A stretch of 43,038 bases of DNA. Source: PALSA-1004 sp046715035. GTDB taxonomy: Bacteria; Pseudomonadota; Gammaproteobacteria; Burkholderiales; SG8-41. Below, one piece after another: positions 24,698-33,154 of the stretch; position 1 is the stretch's first letter, and each line of letters starts with the position of its first letter. The stretch lies in assembly GCA_046715035.1 (NCBI GenBank), contig JBKJZR010000184.1, forward strand, positions 1 through 43,038, given 5' to 3'. The notes beneath the pieces are model-generated. The model did no database searches. It saw only the letters and a list, made by a program, of their open reading frames with translations, and was not told the origin of the DNA. The translations under genes were made by a program, and so were the position numbers.

Positions 24698-25593
24698 GGA
24701 AGACCGCCAGGGCGCGTCGCCCCGCGCGCATCGGCAAGCTGGTGATTTTCGGCGTGGGCCTGATAGGCGGCTCGTTTGCGCTGGCTTTAAAGCGCGAAAA
24801 AGCCGTGGGGCACGTGGTCGGCGTCGGGCGCGGACGCGCCAATCTGCTCGCCGCGCGGAGGCTGGGGATCATCGACGAGATCCAGACCGACCCGGCCACG
24901 GCTGTCAATGACGCTGATCTGGTCATGCTGGCGGTGCCGCTGGGGCAAACCGCGGCTGTGCTCGCGCAGATCGCGCCGCATCTGGCGAGCAAGACGGTGA
25001 TCACGGATGCAGGAAGCACGAAGCGCGACGTGATAGCGTCGGCACGGCGCCTGCTCGGCACGGCATTTGCGCGTTTCGTGCCCGCGCACCCGATTGCAGG
25101 GACGGAGAAAAGCGGCGCGCAGGCCGCTTTCCCGGAGCTCTACCGGGGACGCAATCTGATCGTCACGCCAGAGCCGGAAACGAGCAAGGCGGCTCTCGGC
25201 TTCGTCACCGCGGCGTGGAAGCGGATCGGCGCGCGTATCATCACCCTGCACGCTGCGGAACACGACCGCGTATTCGCTCTCGTCAGCCACCTGCCGCATG
25301 TGCTGTCGTTCGCGCTGGTCGCCAACATTGCGGGATATCGCGATGCTGCATCGCTGTTCGGACACACGGGCGGCGGATTTCGCGATGTCACCCGCACGGC
25401 AGGCAGCTCGCCGGAAATGTGGCGTGATATCTGCATGGCCAATCGCGACGCGCTGATTGCGGCACTGGACGGTTGTCTCGGCGAGCTGGAGCTGATGCGC
25501 GGCATGATCGAGGCCAGCGACGCACAGGGCCTCGAGGCACGCTACACGGTGGCGCGCGATGCGCGCGCGAAGTATCTGCTCAACAAGAAGTAG
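24694..25593 (+). CDS. tyrA: prephenate dehydrogenase
   Basis: 299 residues, monofunctional. The NAD loop is VIFGVGLIGGSFALALKRE at residues 17-35. DAGSTKRDVI, HPIAGTEKSGAQAA and the active-site histidine in ALVSHLPHVLSFAL are present. It oxidises and decarboxylates prephenate to hydroxyphenylpyruvate. In Pseudomonas the equivalent gene is fused to aroA; here aroA begins 66 bases later as a separate gene. The ATGA overlap with hisC indicates coupling. Confidence 0.96.
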   Translation: MRKTARARRPARIGKLVIFGVGLIGGSFALALKREKAVGHVVGVGRGRANLLAARRLGIIDEIQTDPATAVNDADLVMLAVPLGQTAAVLAQIAPHLASKTVITDAGSTKRDVIASARRLLGTAFARFVPAHPIAGTEKSGAQAAFPELYRGRNLIVTPEPETSKAALGFVTAAWKRIGARIITLHAAEHDRVFALVSHLPHVLSFALVANIAGYRDAASLFGHTGGGFRDVTRTAGSSPEMWRDICMANRDALIAALDGCLGELELMRGMIEASDAQGLEARYTVARDARAKYLLNKK

Positions 25594-25659
25594 CGATCAG
25601 CGAGCGACGGATATGGCCATCTGCGGCACCACCGCTGCACATTTTGCCGGGGCAAGGAC

Positions 25660-26964
25660 ATGACGCTCGATTACCACGTGCAGCCCGGTGGTGCGCTGAC
25701 CGGACGCCTGCGCGTGCCCGGCGACAAATCGATTTCCCACCGCAGCATCATGCTGGGCTCGATCGCCGAGGGCGTGACGCGCGTCAGCGGCTTTCTCGAG
25801 GGCGAGGATGCGATCGCGACTATGAACGTGTTCCGCGCGCTTGGCGTGAACATCGAGGGTCCCGAGCGCGGCAATGTCGTCGTGCATGGCGTCGGGCTGC
25901 GCGGTTTGCGGGCACCTCGCAGCACGCTCGATTGCGGCAATTCGGGCACCTCGATGCGTTTGTTGTGCGGGTTGCTCGCCGGGCAGCATTTCGACAGTGA
26001 GCTCACGGGCGACGACAGTCTGCGCCGGCGGCCGATGAAGCGCGTCGCCGAGCCGCTCGCGGCGATGCGCGCGGAAATCTCCACCGCCGACGGCGGTCGC
26101 CCGCCGCTCAGGATCATGGGCATCGCCAACCTGCGCGGCATCGATTACCAGATGCCGATCGCGAGCGCTCAGGTCAAGTCCGCATTGCTGCTCGCCGGCC
26201 TGTACGCCCGCGGCAGAACCTGCGTCACCGAGCCGGCGCCGACACGCGATCATACCGAGCGCATGCTCGCCGCGTTCGGCTATCCGGTCGAGCGCGACGG
26301 CAGCACTGCGTGCGTGACCGGAGGCGGCGAGCTGACGGCGACGAGCATCGAAGTGCCTGCCGACATCTCGTCCGCCGCATTCTTCATGGTGGGTGCGAGC
26401 ATTGCGCCGGGCTCCGATCTGACGCTCGAGCATGTCGGCATCAACCCGACGCGCACCGGGGTGCTCGACGTACTGCGGCTGATGGGAGCGGATATCTCGC
26501 TCGAGAACGAGCGACTCGCGGGCGGCGAACCGGTCGCTGACATCCGCGTGCGACATGCTCCGCTCAAAGGCATCGATATCCCCGTCGAGCTGGTCCCACT
26601 GGCGATCGATGAGTTCCCGGTGTTGTTCATCGCCGCGGCAAATGCGCTCGGCGATACCGTTCTGCGAGGCGCTGAGGAATTGCGCGTCAAGGAATCCGAT
26701 CGCATCGCGGTGATGGCGGATGGACTGCATGCGCTCGGCGTGAGCGCCGAGCCCACACCCGACGGCATGCGCGTCACGGGCGGCTCATACAGCGGCGGCG
26801 GCGTGGCGAGCCACGGCGATCATCGGATAGCCATGGCGTTCGCGATCGCGGCGCTGTGCGCCGGCGGACCCATTGCCATAGCGGACTGTGCGAATGTCGC
26901 AACGTCGTTTCCCGGATTTGTCGCACTCGCAAGCCGATCGGGATTGCGCATCCGGCAAGAATGA
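25660..26964 (+). CDS. aroA: 5-enolpyruvylshikimate-3-phosphate synthase
   Basis: 434 residues. It joins PEP and shikimate 3-phosphate, the sixth shikimate-pathway step. Motifs are RVPGDKSISHRSIMLGS, LDCGNSGTSMRLLCGLLAG, DDSLRRRPMKRV, AEELRVKESDRIAVM and HGDHRIAMAFAIAAL. The NSGTSMRLL form is that of the Pseudomonas-type AroA domain and differs from the NAGTAMRP form of E. coli. AAGGA lies just before the ATG. Confidence 0.97.
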   Translation: MTLDYHVQPGGALTGRLRVPGDKSISHRSIMLGSIAEGVTRVSGFLEGEDAIATMNVFRALGVNIEGPERGNVVVHGVGLRGLRAPRSTLDCGNSGTSMRLLCGLLAGQHFDSELTGDDSLRRRPMKRVAEPLAAMRAEISTADGGRPPLRIMGIANLRGIDYQMPIASAQVKSALLLAGLYARGRTCVTEPAPTRDHTERMLAAFGYPVERDGSTACVTGGGELTATSIEVPADISSAAFFMVGASIAPGSDLTLEHVGINPTRTGVLDVLRLMGADISLENERLAGGEPVADIRVRHAPLKGIDIPVELVPLAIDEFPVLFIAAANALGDTVLRGAEELRVKESDRIAVMADGLHALGVSAEPTPDGMRVTGGSYSGGGVASHGDHRIAMAFAIAALCAGGPIAIADCANVATSFPGFVALASRSGLRIRQE

Positions 26965-27021
26965 GCGTCTGCCGGCACACGCTCCACGGCTCTGCGCCCG
27001 CTGCGGGCCGCTGAGCACATC

Positions 27022-27699
27022 GTGTCCGACGCGAGCGCGATTCCAGTGATCGCCATCGATGGTCCCTCGGCCTCGGGCAAGGGGACGATCGCTCAGCAGG
27101 TCGCCGCCAGGCTGGGCTTTCATTATCTCGACAGCGGCGCGCTCTACCGCCTTGTCGCCTTGGCCGCAGTCAGGGCGCGAGTGCCCACGGGGGACGAAGC
27201 TGCGCTGGCCCGGCTCGCGGCGCAGCTAAACGTTGTTTTCGCTGATGAAAGCGTTTATCTGGATCGACAGCGCGCGACTGATGCGATCCGCTCCGAGGCC
27301 ATCAGCGCGGCGGCTTCGCAGGTGGCGGCGCTGCCGGCGGTACGCGAGGCGCTCCTCGCGCGTCAGCGGGCGTTCCGCCAGGCGCCCGGCCTGGTGGCCG
27401 ACGGCAGGGACATGGGAAGCGTGGTATTTCCGGATGCGACGCTCAAGATATACCTCGACGCCGACGCGGCCGAGCGGGCGCGGCGACGCTATAAACAGTT
27501 GATAGGTAAAGGAATGGATGCTAATATGACGGCCCTTTTGCAGGATATACGGGCGCGCGACGAACGCGACAGCACGCGCGCGGCCGCCCCCCTGCACAGG
27601 AGTGACGACGCCAGCATACTCGACACGACGGGTCTCCCCATCGAGACCGTGGTCGAGCAGGTTGTGGCGCGTTACGCAGCAGCGAAACGGTCGCCGTAA
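27022..27699 (+). CDS. cmk: cytidylate kinase
   Basis: 225 residues from GTG 27022. It phosphorylates CMP and dCMP. The P-loop is IDGPSASGKGTIAQQVA at residues 11-27. YLDSGALYRLVAL, DGRDMGSVVFPDA and the lid RARDERDSTRA are family motifs. cmk before rpsA is a widely kept order. A separate promoter for rpsA lies just after the stop. Confidence 0.96.
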   Translation: MSDASAIPVIAIDGPSASGKGTIAQQVAARLGFHYLDSGALYRLVALAAVRARVPTGDEAALARLAAQLNVVFADESVYLDRQRATDAIRSEAISAAASQVAALPAVREALLARQRAFRQAPGLVADGRDMGSVVFPDATLKIYLDADAAERARRRYKQLIGKGMDANMTALLQDIRARDERDSTRAAAPLHRSDDASILDTTGLPIETVVEQVVARYAAAKRSP

Positions 27700-27717
27700 G
27701 CTGCCAGGCTGACGGCT

Positions 27718-27723
27718 TATAAT
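27718..27723 (+). promoter_or_regulatory. -10 element of a promoter for rpsA
   Basis: A perfect TATAAT lies 45 bases before the rpsA GTG. No good -35 is seen at 16-18 bases (CGTAAG at 17). The predicted transcript would start about 27730, directly before a short hairpin. Confidence 0.5.
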
Positions 27724-27732
27724 TAACTCGAC

Positions 27733-27755
27733 CCCGTTGAAATAACGGGCTTTTT
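27733..27755 (+). terminator. hairpin plus T run in the rpsA leader
   Basis: CCCGTT (27733-27738), loop GAAAT, AACGGG (27744-27749), then C and five T. It fits a weak intrinsic terminator for cmk. It also sits at the 5' end of any transcript from the TATAAT at 27718, where it could act as an attenuator or stabilise the leader. Confidence 0.45.
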
Positions 27756-27767
27756 CAGGTCATTAAC

Positions 27768-29492
27768 GTGCAGATAATGAATTCGGTTTCCCCCGCAGGT
27801 GGTTCACCCGAGACGTTTGCGGCGATGTTCGAGGAAAGCCTCGCGCGCAAAGAGATGCGCGTCGGCGAAGTCATCACCGCTGAGGTGATCCGTGTCGACG
27901 CTAATCACGTGGTCGTGAATGCCGGTCTTAAATCAGAGAGTTATATCCCCACCGAAGAATTCCGCAGCGACCGCGGCGAAATCGAGGTCAAGCCCGGCGA
28001 TTTCGTCCAGGTGGCGATCGATGCGCTCGAGGACGGCTTCGGCGAGACGCGCCTGTCGCGCGACAAGGCCAAGCGCCTCGCGGCGTGGCTCGATCTCGAG
28101 CAGGCGCTCGAGAAGGGCAACCTCGTGCAGGGCCTGATCAACGGCAAGGTCAAAGGCGGCCTCACCGTCATGGTGAACGGCATCCGTGCCTTTCTGCCGG
28201 GATCGCTGGTCGATATCCGCCCCGTCAAGGACACGACGCCTTACGAAAACAAGGTGATGGATTTCAAAGTCATCAAGCTCGATCGCAAGCGCAACAACGT
28301 TGTGGTCTCGCGGCGGGCCGTTCTCGAGGCATCGCAGGGCGCCGAGCGCCAGGCGCTGTTGTCGAGTTTGTCCGAAGGCGCGACGGTCAAGGGCATCGTC
28401 AAGAACATTACCGATTACGGCGCCTTCGTCGACCTCGGCGGCATCGATGGGCTGCTGCACATCACCGACCTGGCATGGCGTCGGGTCAAGCATCCTTCGG
28501 AAGTGCTGGCGGTGGGTGATGAAGTCGAAGCCAAGGTGCTGAAATTCGATCAGGAGAAGAACCGCGTTTCGCTCGGTCTCAAGCAGCTGGGCGAAGACCC
28601 GTGGGTGGGCCTGTCGCGCCGTTATCCGCAGGGCACCCGGCTGTTCGGCAAGGTCAGCAACCTCACCGACTATGGCGCGTTCGTCGAAATCGAGCAGGGC
28701 ATCGAGGGCCTCGTGCACGTGTCCGAGATGGATTGGACCAACAAGAATGTGCATCCCTCGCGCGTGGTTGCGCTCGGCGACGAGGTCGAAGTCATGGTGC
28801 TCGAAATCGACGAAGATCGCCGCCGCATCTCACTGGGCATGAAGCAGTGCATGCCCAATCCGTGGGAGGAGTTCGCGATGAACTACAAGAAGGGTGACCG
28901 GGTGAAGGGCCAGATCAAGTCGATCACCGACTTCGGCGTATTCATCGGCCTGCCCGGTAACATCGACGGACTGGTACACCTTTCCGATCTGTCGTGGAGC
29001 ACGCCCGGCGAAGAAGCCGTGCGCAAATACAAAAAGGGCGACGAGACCGAGGCGGCAGTGCTGTCGATCGACGTCGAGCGCGAGCGCATTTCGCTGGGCA
29101 TCAAGCAGCTCGACGGCGACCCGTTCACGGGCTACATCACCACGCACGACAAGAACAGCATCGTGAAGGGCACCGTCAAGTCGATCGATCCCAAGGGCGC
29201 GGTGATTGCGCTCGAAGGCGATGTCGAAGGTTATCTGCGCGCTTCGGAAGTGGCCCGCGATCGCGTCGAAGACATCCGCACCCACCTCAAGGAAGGCGAC
29301 CCGGTCACGGTGATGATCATCAACATCGATCGCAAGAACCGCGCGATCAACCTTTCGATCAAGGCGCGGGACATGGCTGACGAGTCGGCTGCCATGCACA
29401 AGATGGCGGCCGAAAAGCCCGCCAACGCCGGCACCACCAATCTCGGCGCGCTGCTCAAGGCCAAGCTCGATACCGCCAATACTGACCAATAA
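27768..29492 (+). CDS. rpsA: 30S ribosomal protein S1
   Basis: 574 residues from GTG 27768; an ATG at 27777 is the alternative, but AGGT (27757-27760 region) is better spaced for the GTG. Six S1 RNA-binding repeats follow one another: around MRVGEVITAEVIRVD, LVQGLINGKVKGGLTVMV, ATVKGIVKNITDYGAFVDLG, RLFGKVSNLTDYGAFVEI, RVKGQIKSITDFGVFIGL and SIVKGTVKSIDPKGAVIAL. S1 brings mRNA to the 30S subunit. It is slightly longer than E. coli S1 (557). ihfB follows 10 bases later. Confidence 0.97.
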   Translation: MQIMNSVSPAGGSPETFAAMFEESLARKEMRVGEVITAEVIRVDANHVVVNAGLKSESYIPTEEFRSDRGEIEVKPGDFVQVAIDALEDGFGETRLSRDKAKRLAAWLDLEQALEKGNLVQGLINGKVKGGLTVMVNGIRAFLPGSLVDIRPVKDTTPYENKVMDFKVIKLDRKRNNVVVSRRAVLEASQGAERQALLSSLSEGATVKGIVKNITDYGAFVDLGGIDGLLHITDLAWRRVKHPSEVLAVGDEVEAKVLKFDQEKNRVSLGLKQLGEDPWVGLSRRYPQGTRLFGKVSNLTDYGAFVEIEQGIEGLVHVSEMDWTNKNVHPSRVVALGDEVEVMVLEIDEDRRRISLGMKQCMPNPWEEFAMNYKKGDRVKGQIKSITDFGVFIGLPGNIDGLVHLSDLSWSTPGEEAVRKYKKGDETEAAVLSIDVERERISLGIKQLDGDPFTGYITTHDKNSIVKGTVKSIDPKGAVIALEGDVEGYLRASEVARDRVEDIRTHLKEGDPVTVMIINIDRKNRAINLSIKARDMADESAAMHKMAAEKPANAGTTNLGALLKAKLDTANTDQ

Positions 29493-29502
29493 AAGGACGA
29501 CT

Positions 29503-29787
29503 ATGACGAAGTCCGAGCTGATCGCGAAGCTGGCGGCACGCTACCCGCAGCTGGTGGCGAAGGACGCAGAACTCGCGGTGAAGATGATACTCGATGCGAT
29601 GGCCAAGAGCCTCTCTCTGGGTCAGCGTATCGAGATCCGTGGCTTTGGCAGCTTCGGCCTCAATTACCGTCCCCCCCGCACCGGTCGCAATCCCAAGTCC
29701 GGAGAAAAGGTCCAGGTGCCGGCGAAGTACGTGCCCCATTTCAAGGCGGGAAAGGAATTGCGCGAACGCGTCGATTTCAAGAAGTAA
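29503..29787 (+). CDS. ihfB: integration host factor subunit beta
   Basis: 94 residues. Forms the DNA-bending heterodimer with IHF-alpha. MTKSELIAKLAARYPQL and the IEIRGFGSFGL strand are typical of the beta subunit, and the DNA-intercalating arm reads RPPRTGRNPKSGEKVQVPAK. AAGGA precedes the ATG. The rpsA-ihfB pairing is conserved in many proteobacteria. A strong terminator follows. Confidence 0.97.
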   Translation: MTKSELIAKLAARYPQLVAKDAELAVKMILDAMAKSLSLGQRIEIRGFGSFGLNYRPPRTGRNPKSGEKVQVPAKYVPHFKAGKELRERVDFKK

Positions 29788-29811
29788 ATCGGCACCGTTC
29801 GTCGTATCGGC

Positions 29812-29845
29812 GCGGCATCTTCGAAAGATCATGCCGCTTTTTTTT
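29812..29845 (+). terminator. terminator after ihfB
   Basis: GCGGCAT (29812-29818), 12-base loop, ATGCCGC (29831-29837), then eight T. It splits the long gene run between ihfB and lapA, so downstream genes need readthrough or another promoter. Confidence 0.85.
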
Positions 29846-29887
29846 GTCCGCGCGCATGGGCGCGCGGCATGCTGACCGGGTGATGCG

Positions 29888-30172
29888 ATGCGTATTCTGT
29901 ATCTGCTGTTCAAATTCGCCGTTTTCCTGCTGCTGCTCGGCTTCGCGGCGAAGAATACGGAGAACGTCACGGTGCGCTATTTCCTGGGCTTCGAATGGCA
30001 GGCGCCGCTGGTGTTCGTGCTGCTCGTCTTTTTCGCGAGCGGCATCGCGCTGGGCGCAGTAGGGAGCCTCGCCATCATCGGCAGGCAAAGACGCGAGATA
30101 CTCGATCTGAAACGCGAACGCCGCAACCGTGCGCGCACGCTGGCCACCGCCGCCACCACCGAACTGGCCTGA
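29888..30172 (+). CDS. lapA: LapA-domain inner membrane protein
   Basis: 94 residues. Two membrane helices (residues 4-21, LYLLFKFAVFLLLLGF; and about 40-64, PLVFVLLVFFASGIALGAVG) enclose NTENVTVRYFLGFEW, the DUF1049/LapA pattern. A basic coiled tail follows (RQRREILDLKRERRNR). LapA acts with LapB in controlling LpxC turnover and LPS assembly. lapB follows after 31 bases. Confidence 0.9.
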   Translation: MRILYLLFKFAVFLLLLGFAAKNTENVTVRYFLGFEWQAPLVFVLLVFFASGIALGAVGSLAIIGRQRREILDLKRERRNRARTLATAATTELA

Positions 30173-30203
30173 CGGCGTTCATGCGCAGCCGGCCTGAATC
30201 GCC

Positions 30204-31379
30204 ATGGAAATAGAATACTGGTGGCTGCTCGCGTTGCCGTTGTTCTTCGCGCTGGGCTGGCTGGCGGCGCGCATCGACATCAAACACCTGGTCACGGAGT
30301 CGCGCGCGCTGCCGACGTCGTACTTCAAAGGCCTCAACTTCCTGCTCAACGAGCAGCCGGACAAGGCGATCGAGGCATTCATCGAAGTGGTCAAGGTGGA
30401 CCCTCAGACCATCGAGCTGCACTTCGCACTGGGCTCGCTGTTTCGCCGCCGCGGCGAGGTCGAGCGGGCGATTCGCATGCATCAGAACCTGGTCGAGCGC
30501 GCGGATCTCGCCCAGCAGCAAAAGCTCGATGCGCTGTACGAGCTGGCGCAGGACTACCTGAAGGCGGGTCTGCTGGACCGCGCCGAAGAGCTGTTCAGCA
30601 GGCTCAAGGGCACCTCCCACGCCGAAGCGGCGTTCAAGTACCTGCTGGAGATCTACGAACAGGAAAAAGACTGGCACAAGGCGATCGACATCGCGCAACA
30701 GCTCGAAGTCCTGACCGGCCAATCTTTCCAGAAGGAGATCGCGAACTTCTACTGCGAGATAGCGGGCAAGGAGCTCATGGATTCGCGTCCGGCGCAGGCG
30801 CGGCAGCCGCTCGAGCGGGCGTTGTCGCACCACCGGCTGTGCGTGCGCGCCAATATGCTGTTGGGCGATCTCGAGCTGGCGCTGGGCCGCGCCGAGGCGG
30901 CGATCGACGCCTGGAAACGTATCGAGACGCAAAACCCCGCGTATCTCGCACTCGTCGCGGACCGGCTGTTCAACGCCTATCGGCGTCTCGACAAGCCGGG
31001 CGATGGGTTGAATCTGCTGCGGGGCTTCCTGTCGCAGTATCCGTCGCTCGACATGCTCAATGTCGTGTTTGCCGGGCTGCTCGAGCAGCAGGGGCCCGCA
31101 GCCGCGTATCAGGTCGTGCGCGACGAAATGCAGCGCAACCCTACGCTGCTCGGGCTCGACAAGCTACTCGAGGCGCAGCTGCTCGACGTGCCCGTGCAAC
31201 GCCGCCAGGATCTCGAGCTGGTCAGGAACCTGGTGCATCAGCACACGCGCAGTCTGGCGATGTACAAGTGCGACACCTGCGGTTTTCGCGCGCGCCAGTT
31301 CTACTGGCACTGTCCCGCCTGCGGAGAATGGGAGACCTATTCGCCGCGGCGGACTGAAGAAAAGGATTTGCGGGCTTGA
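30204..31379 (+). CDS. lapB: lipopolysaccharide assembly protein LapB
   Basis: 391 residues. An N-terminal membrane helix (YWWLLALPLFFALGWLAA) leads to TPR repeats starting at SYFKGLNFLLNEQPDKAIEA. A C-terminal rubredoxin-type site YKCDTCGFRARQFYWHCPAC provides four cysteines for metal. LapB adapts LpxC to FtsH for degradation and coordinates LPS transport at the inner membrane. The stop overlaps the TTG start of pyrF. Confidence 0.96.
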   Translation: MEIEYWWLLALPLFFALGWLAARIDIKHLVTESRALPTSYFKGLNFLLNEQPDKAIEAFIEVVKVDPQTIELHFALGSLFRRRGEVERAIRMHQNLVERADLAQQQKLDALYELAQDYLKAGLLDRAEELFSRLKGTSHAEAAFKYLLEIYEQEKDWHKAIDIAQQLEVLTGQSFQKEIANFYCEIAGKELMDSRPAQARQPLERALSHHRLCVRANMLLGDLELALGRAEAAIDAWKRIETQNPAYLALVADRLFNAYRRLDKPGDGLNLLRGFLSQYPSLDMLNVVFAGLLEQQGPAAAYQVVRDEMQRNPTLLGLDKLLEAQLLDVPVQRRQDLELVRNLVHQHTRSLAMYKCDTCGFRARQFYWHCPACGEWETYSPRRTEEKDLRA

Positions 31380-32095
31380 ACGACCCACGCGTGATCGTGG
31401 CGCTCGATTTTCCCGCCGCCGAGGGCGCGCTTGCATTCGCCGCTCGCGTCACGCCCCAGACTTGCCGGCTGAAGGTTGGCAAGGAGCTTTTTACTGCCGC
31501 CGGCCCGCGGCTGGTCGAGACGCTCGCCGAGCACGGCTATGATGTCTTTCTCGATCTCAAGTTTCATGACATTCCCAGCACCGTGGGAGGAGCGTGCACA
31601 TCAGCGGCGCGCCTGGGGGTGTGGATGCTCAACGTACACGCACTGGGCGGGCGGGCAATGATGGAAGCGGCGCGGGCCGCCGTTGCGGCCAGCATACGGG
31701 CTCCGAAGCTGGTTGCGGTGACCGTGCTCACCAGCCTGGAGGTGTCCGATCTGCGCGAGGTGGGCATTGCCGGCGACCCGCAGGAGGCGGCGCTGAGACT
31801 GGCGCGACTTGCCCAGCAATGCGGCCTCGATGGCGTGGTGTGTTCGGCGCGTGAGGCGGCAGCGCTGCGGCGCGAATGTGGCGCGCAGTTCTGCCTGGTG
31901 ACACCGGGCATCAGGACAGCGCACGGCGGCACCGACGATCAGCGCCGCGTGATGACGCCCGCTGCGGCCATTGCCGCCGGGGCCCGTTATCTGGTCATCG
32001 GCCGGCCCGTGACCGGCGCCCGCGATCCCAATGCCGCGCTCGCGGCGATCAACGCTGAGGTGACGGCCGCGCTTGCAGAAGGAATAGCCGGATGA
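31376..32095 (+). CDS. pyrF: orotidine 5'-phosphate decarboxylase
   Basis: 239 residues from a TTG start at 31376, which overlaps the lapB stop (TTGA) and gives the family N-terminus MNDPRVIVALDFP; a GTG 15 bases later would remove the first strand. The catalytic Asp-Lys-Asp array is VFLDLKFHDIPSTV. VTPGIRTAHGGTDDQRRVMTP and YLVIGRPVTGA hold the phosphate. It makes UMP. hldE1 overlaps by 4 bases. Confidence 0.95.
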   Translation: MNDPRVIVALDFPAAEGALAFAARVTPQTCRLKVGKELFTAAGPRLVETLAEHGYDVFLDLKFHDIPSTVGGACTSAARLGVWMLNVHALGGRAMMEAARAAVAASIRAPKLVAVTVLTSLEVSDLREVGIAGDPQEAALRLARLAQQCGLDGVVCSAREAAALRRECGAQFCLVTPGIRTAHGGTDDQRRVMTPAAAIAAGARYLVIGRPVTGARDPNAALAAINAEVTAALAEGIAG

Positions 32096-33096
32096 ACGGC
32101 GAGGCCTGGATCAAAGCGATCGGCCAGGCGCGGGTGCTGGTCGTGGGCGACGTCATGCTCGATCGCTACTGGTTCGGTGACGTCAACCGCATTTCCCCGG
32201 AGGCACCGGTGCCCGTGGTGAAGATCGACCGCACCGAAGAGCGACCCGGCGGCGCCGCCAATGTTGCGCGCAATGCCGCAGCGCTGGGCGCGCGCGTGAC
32301 GCTGCTGTCCGTGGTGGGACGCGACGAGGCGGGACGCAGGCTCGCCGCGCTGCTGACCGGTGAAAACATCGTTGCGCGCCTGCATCACGACCGTTCGATC
32401 GACACGACGGTCAAGCTGCGCGTGATCGGCCGCCACCAGCAACTGCTGCGGGTGGACTTCGAGACTGCGCCCAGCCATGAGATCCTGCGCTCGAAGCTGT
32501 CCGAATATCGCAAGCTGGTAGCCGGATGCGACGCGGTGATCCTTTCCGACTACGGCAAAGGGGGACTCGCCCACATCACGCGCATGATCGAAATCGCGCG
32601 CCGGCACCGCAAGCCGGTGCTGGTCGATCCCAAGGGCGACGACTTCGCGCGTTACGCCGGCGCTACACTGATCACACCCAATCGCGCCGAATTCCGCGCT
32701 GTCGCAGGGGGCTGGCGCAGCGAGCGGGAGCTCACCGAGCGCGCGCAGCGCCTGCGCCGCAAACTCGGCATCGAGGCACTGCTGGTGACGCGCAGCGACG
32801 AAGGCATGACCCTGTATCGCCGGCAAGGCCGGCTGCACGTGCCTGCGCGGGCGCGCGAAGTCTACGATGTCAGCGGGGCAGGAGACACGGTCATCGCGGC
32901 GGTGGCGGTGATGCTCGCCGGCGGTGGCAGCCTGGATGAGGCGGTGCGCGTCGCCAATCGAGCGGCCGGCGTCGTGGTCGGCAAGTTCGGTACAGCGGTC
33001 GCGCATCCGGCGGAATTGTTCGCAACGCAGGGCAGCGTGACTGAGGCCTCCGCAATACCAGCGCGAAAAATTATCAACGACAAGAAGGCGAAATGA
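32092..33096 (+). CDS. hldE1: D-glycero-beta-D-manno-heptose-7-phosphate kinase (HldE N-domain only)
   Basis: 334 residues, PfkB/ribokinase family. VVGDVMLDRYWFGDVNRISP, RPGGAANVARNAAALGA and the anion hole/catalytic aspartate DVSGAGDTVIAAVAVML are present. It phosphorylates heptose 7-phosphate in ADP-heptose synthesis for LPS core. The adenylyltransferase half of E. coli HldE is missing, as in lineages with a separate rfaE2; none is in the window. GAAGGA precedes the ATG. Confidence 0.94.
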   Translation: MNGEAWIKAIGQARVLVVGDVMLDRYWFGDVNRISPEAPVPVVKIDRTEERPGGAANVARNAAALGARVTLLSVVGRDEAGRRLAALLTGENIVARLHHDRSIDTTVKLRVIGRHQQLLRVDFETAPSHEILRSKLSEYRKLVAGCDAVILSDYGKGGLAHITRMIEIARRHRKPVLVDPKGDDFARYAGATLITPNRAEFRAVAGGWRSERELTERAQRLRRKLGIEALLVTRSDEGMTLYRRQGRLHVPARAREVYDVSGAGDTVIAAVAVMLAGGGSLDEAVRVANRAAGVVVGKFGTAVAHPAELFATQGSVTEASAIPARKIINDKKAK

Positions 33097-33154
33097 TCAT
33101 GTGCCGCAGATTTCGTAATGAGGGACGTCGAATCCTGCCTGCGCGGAGCGTTGC

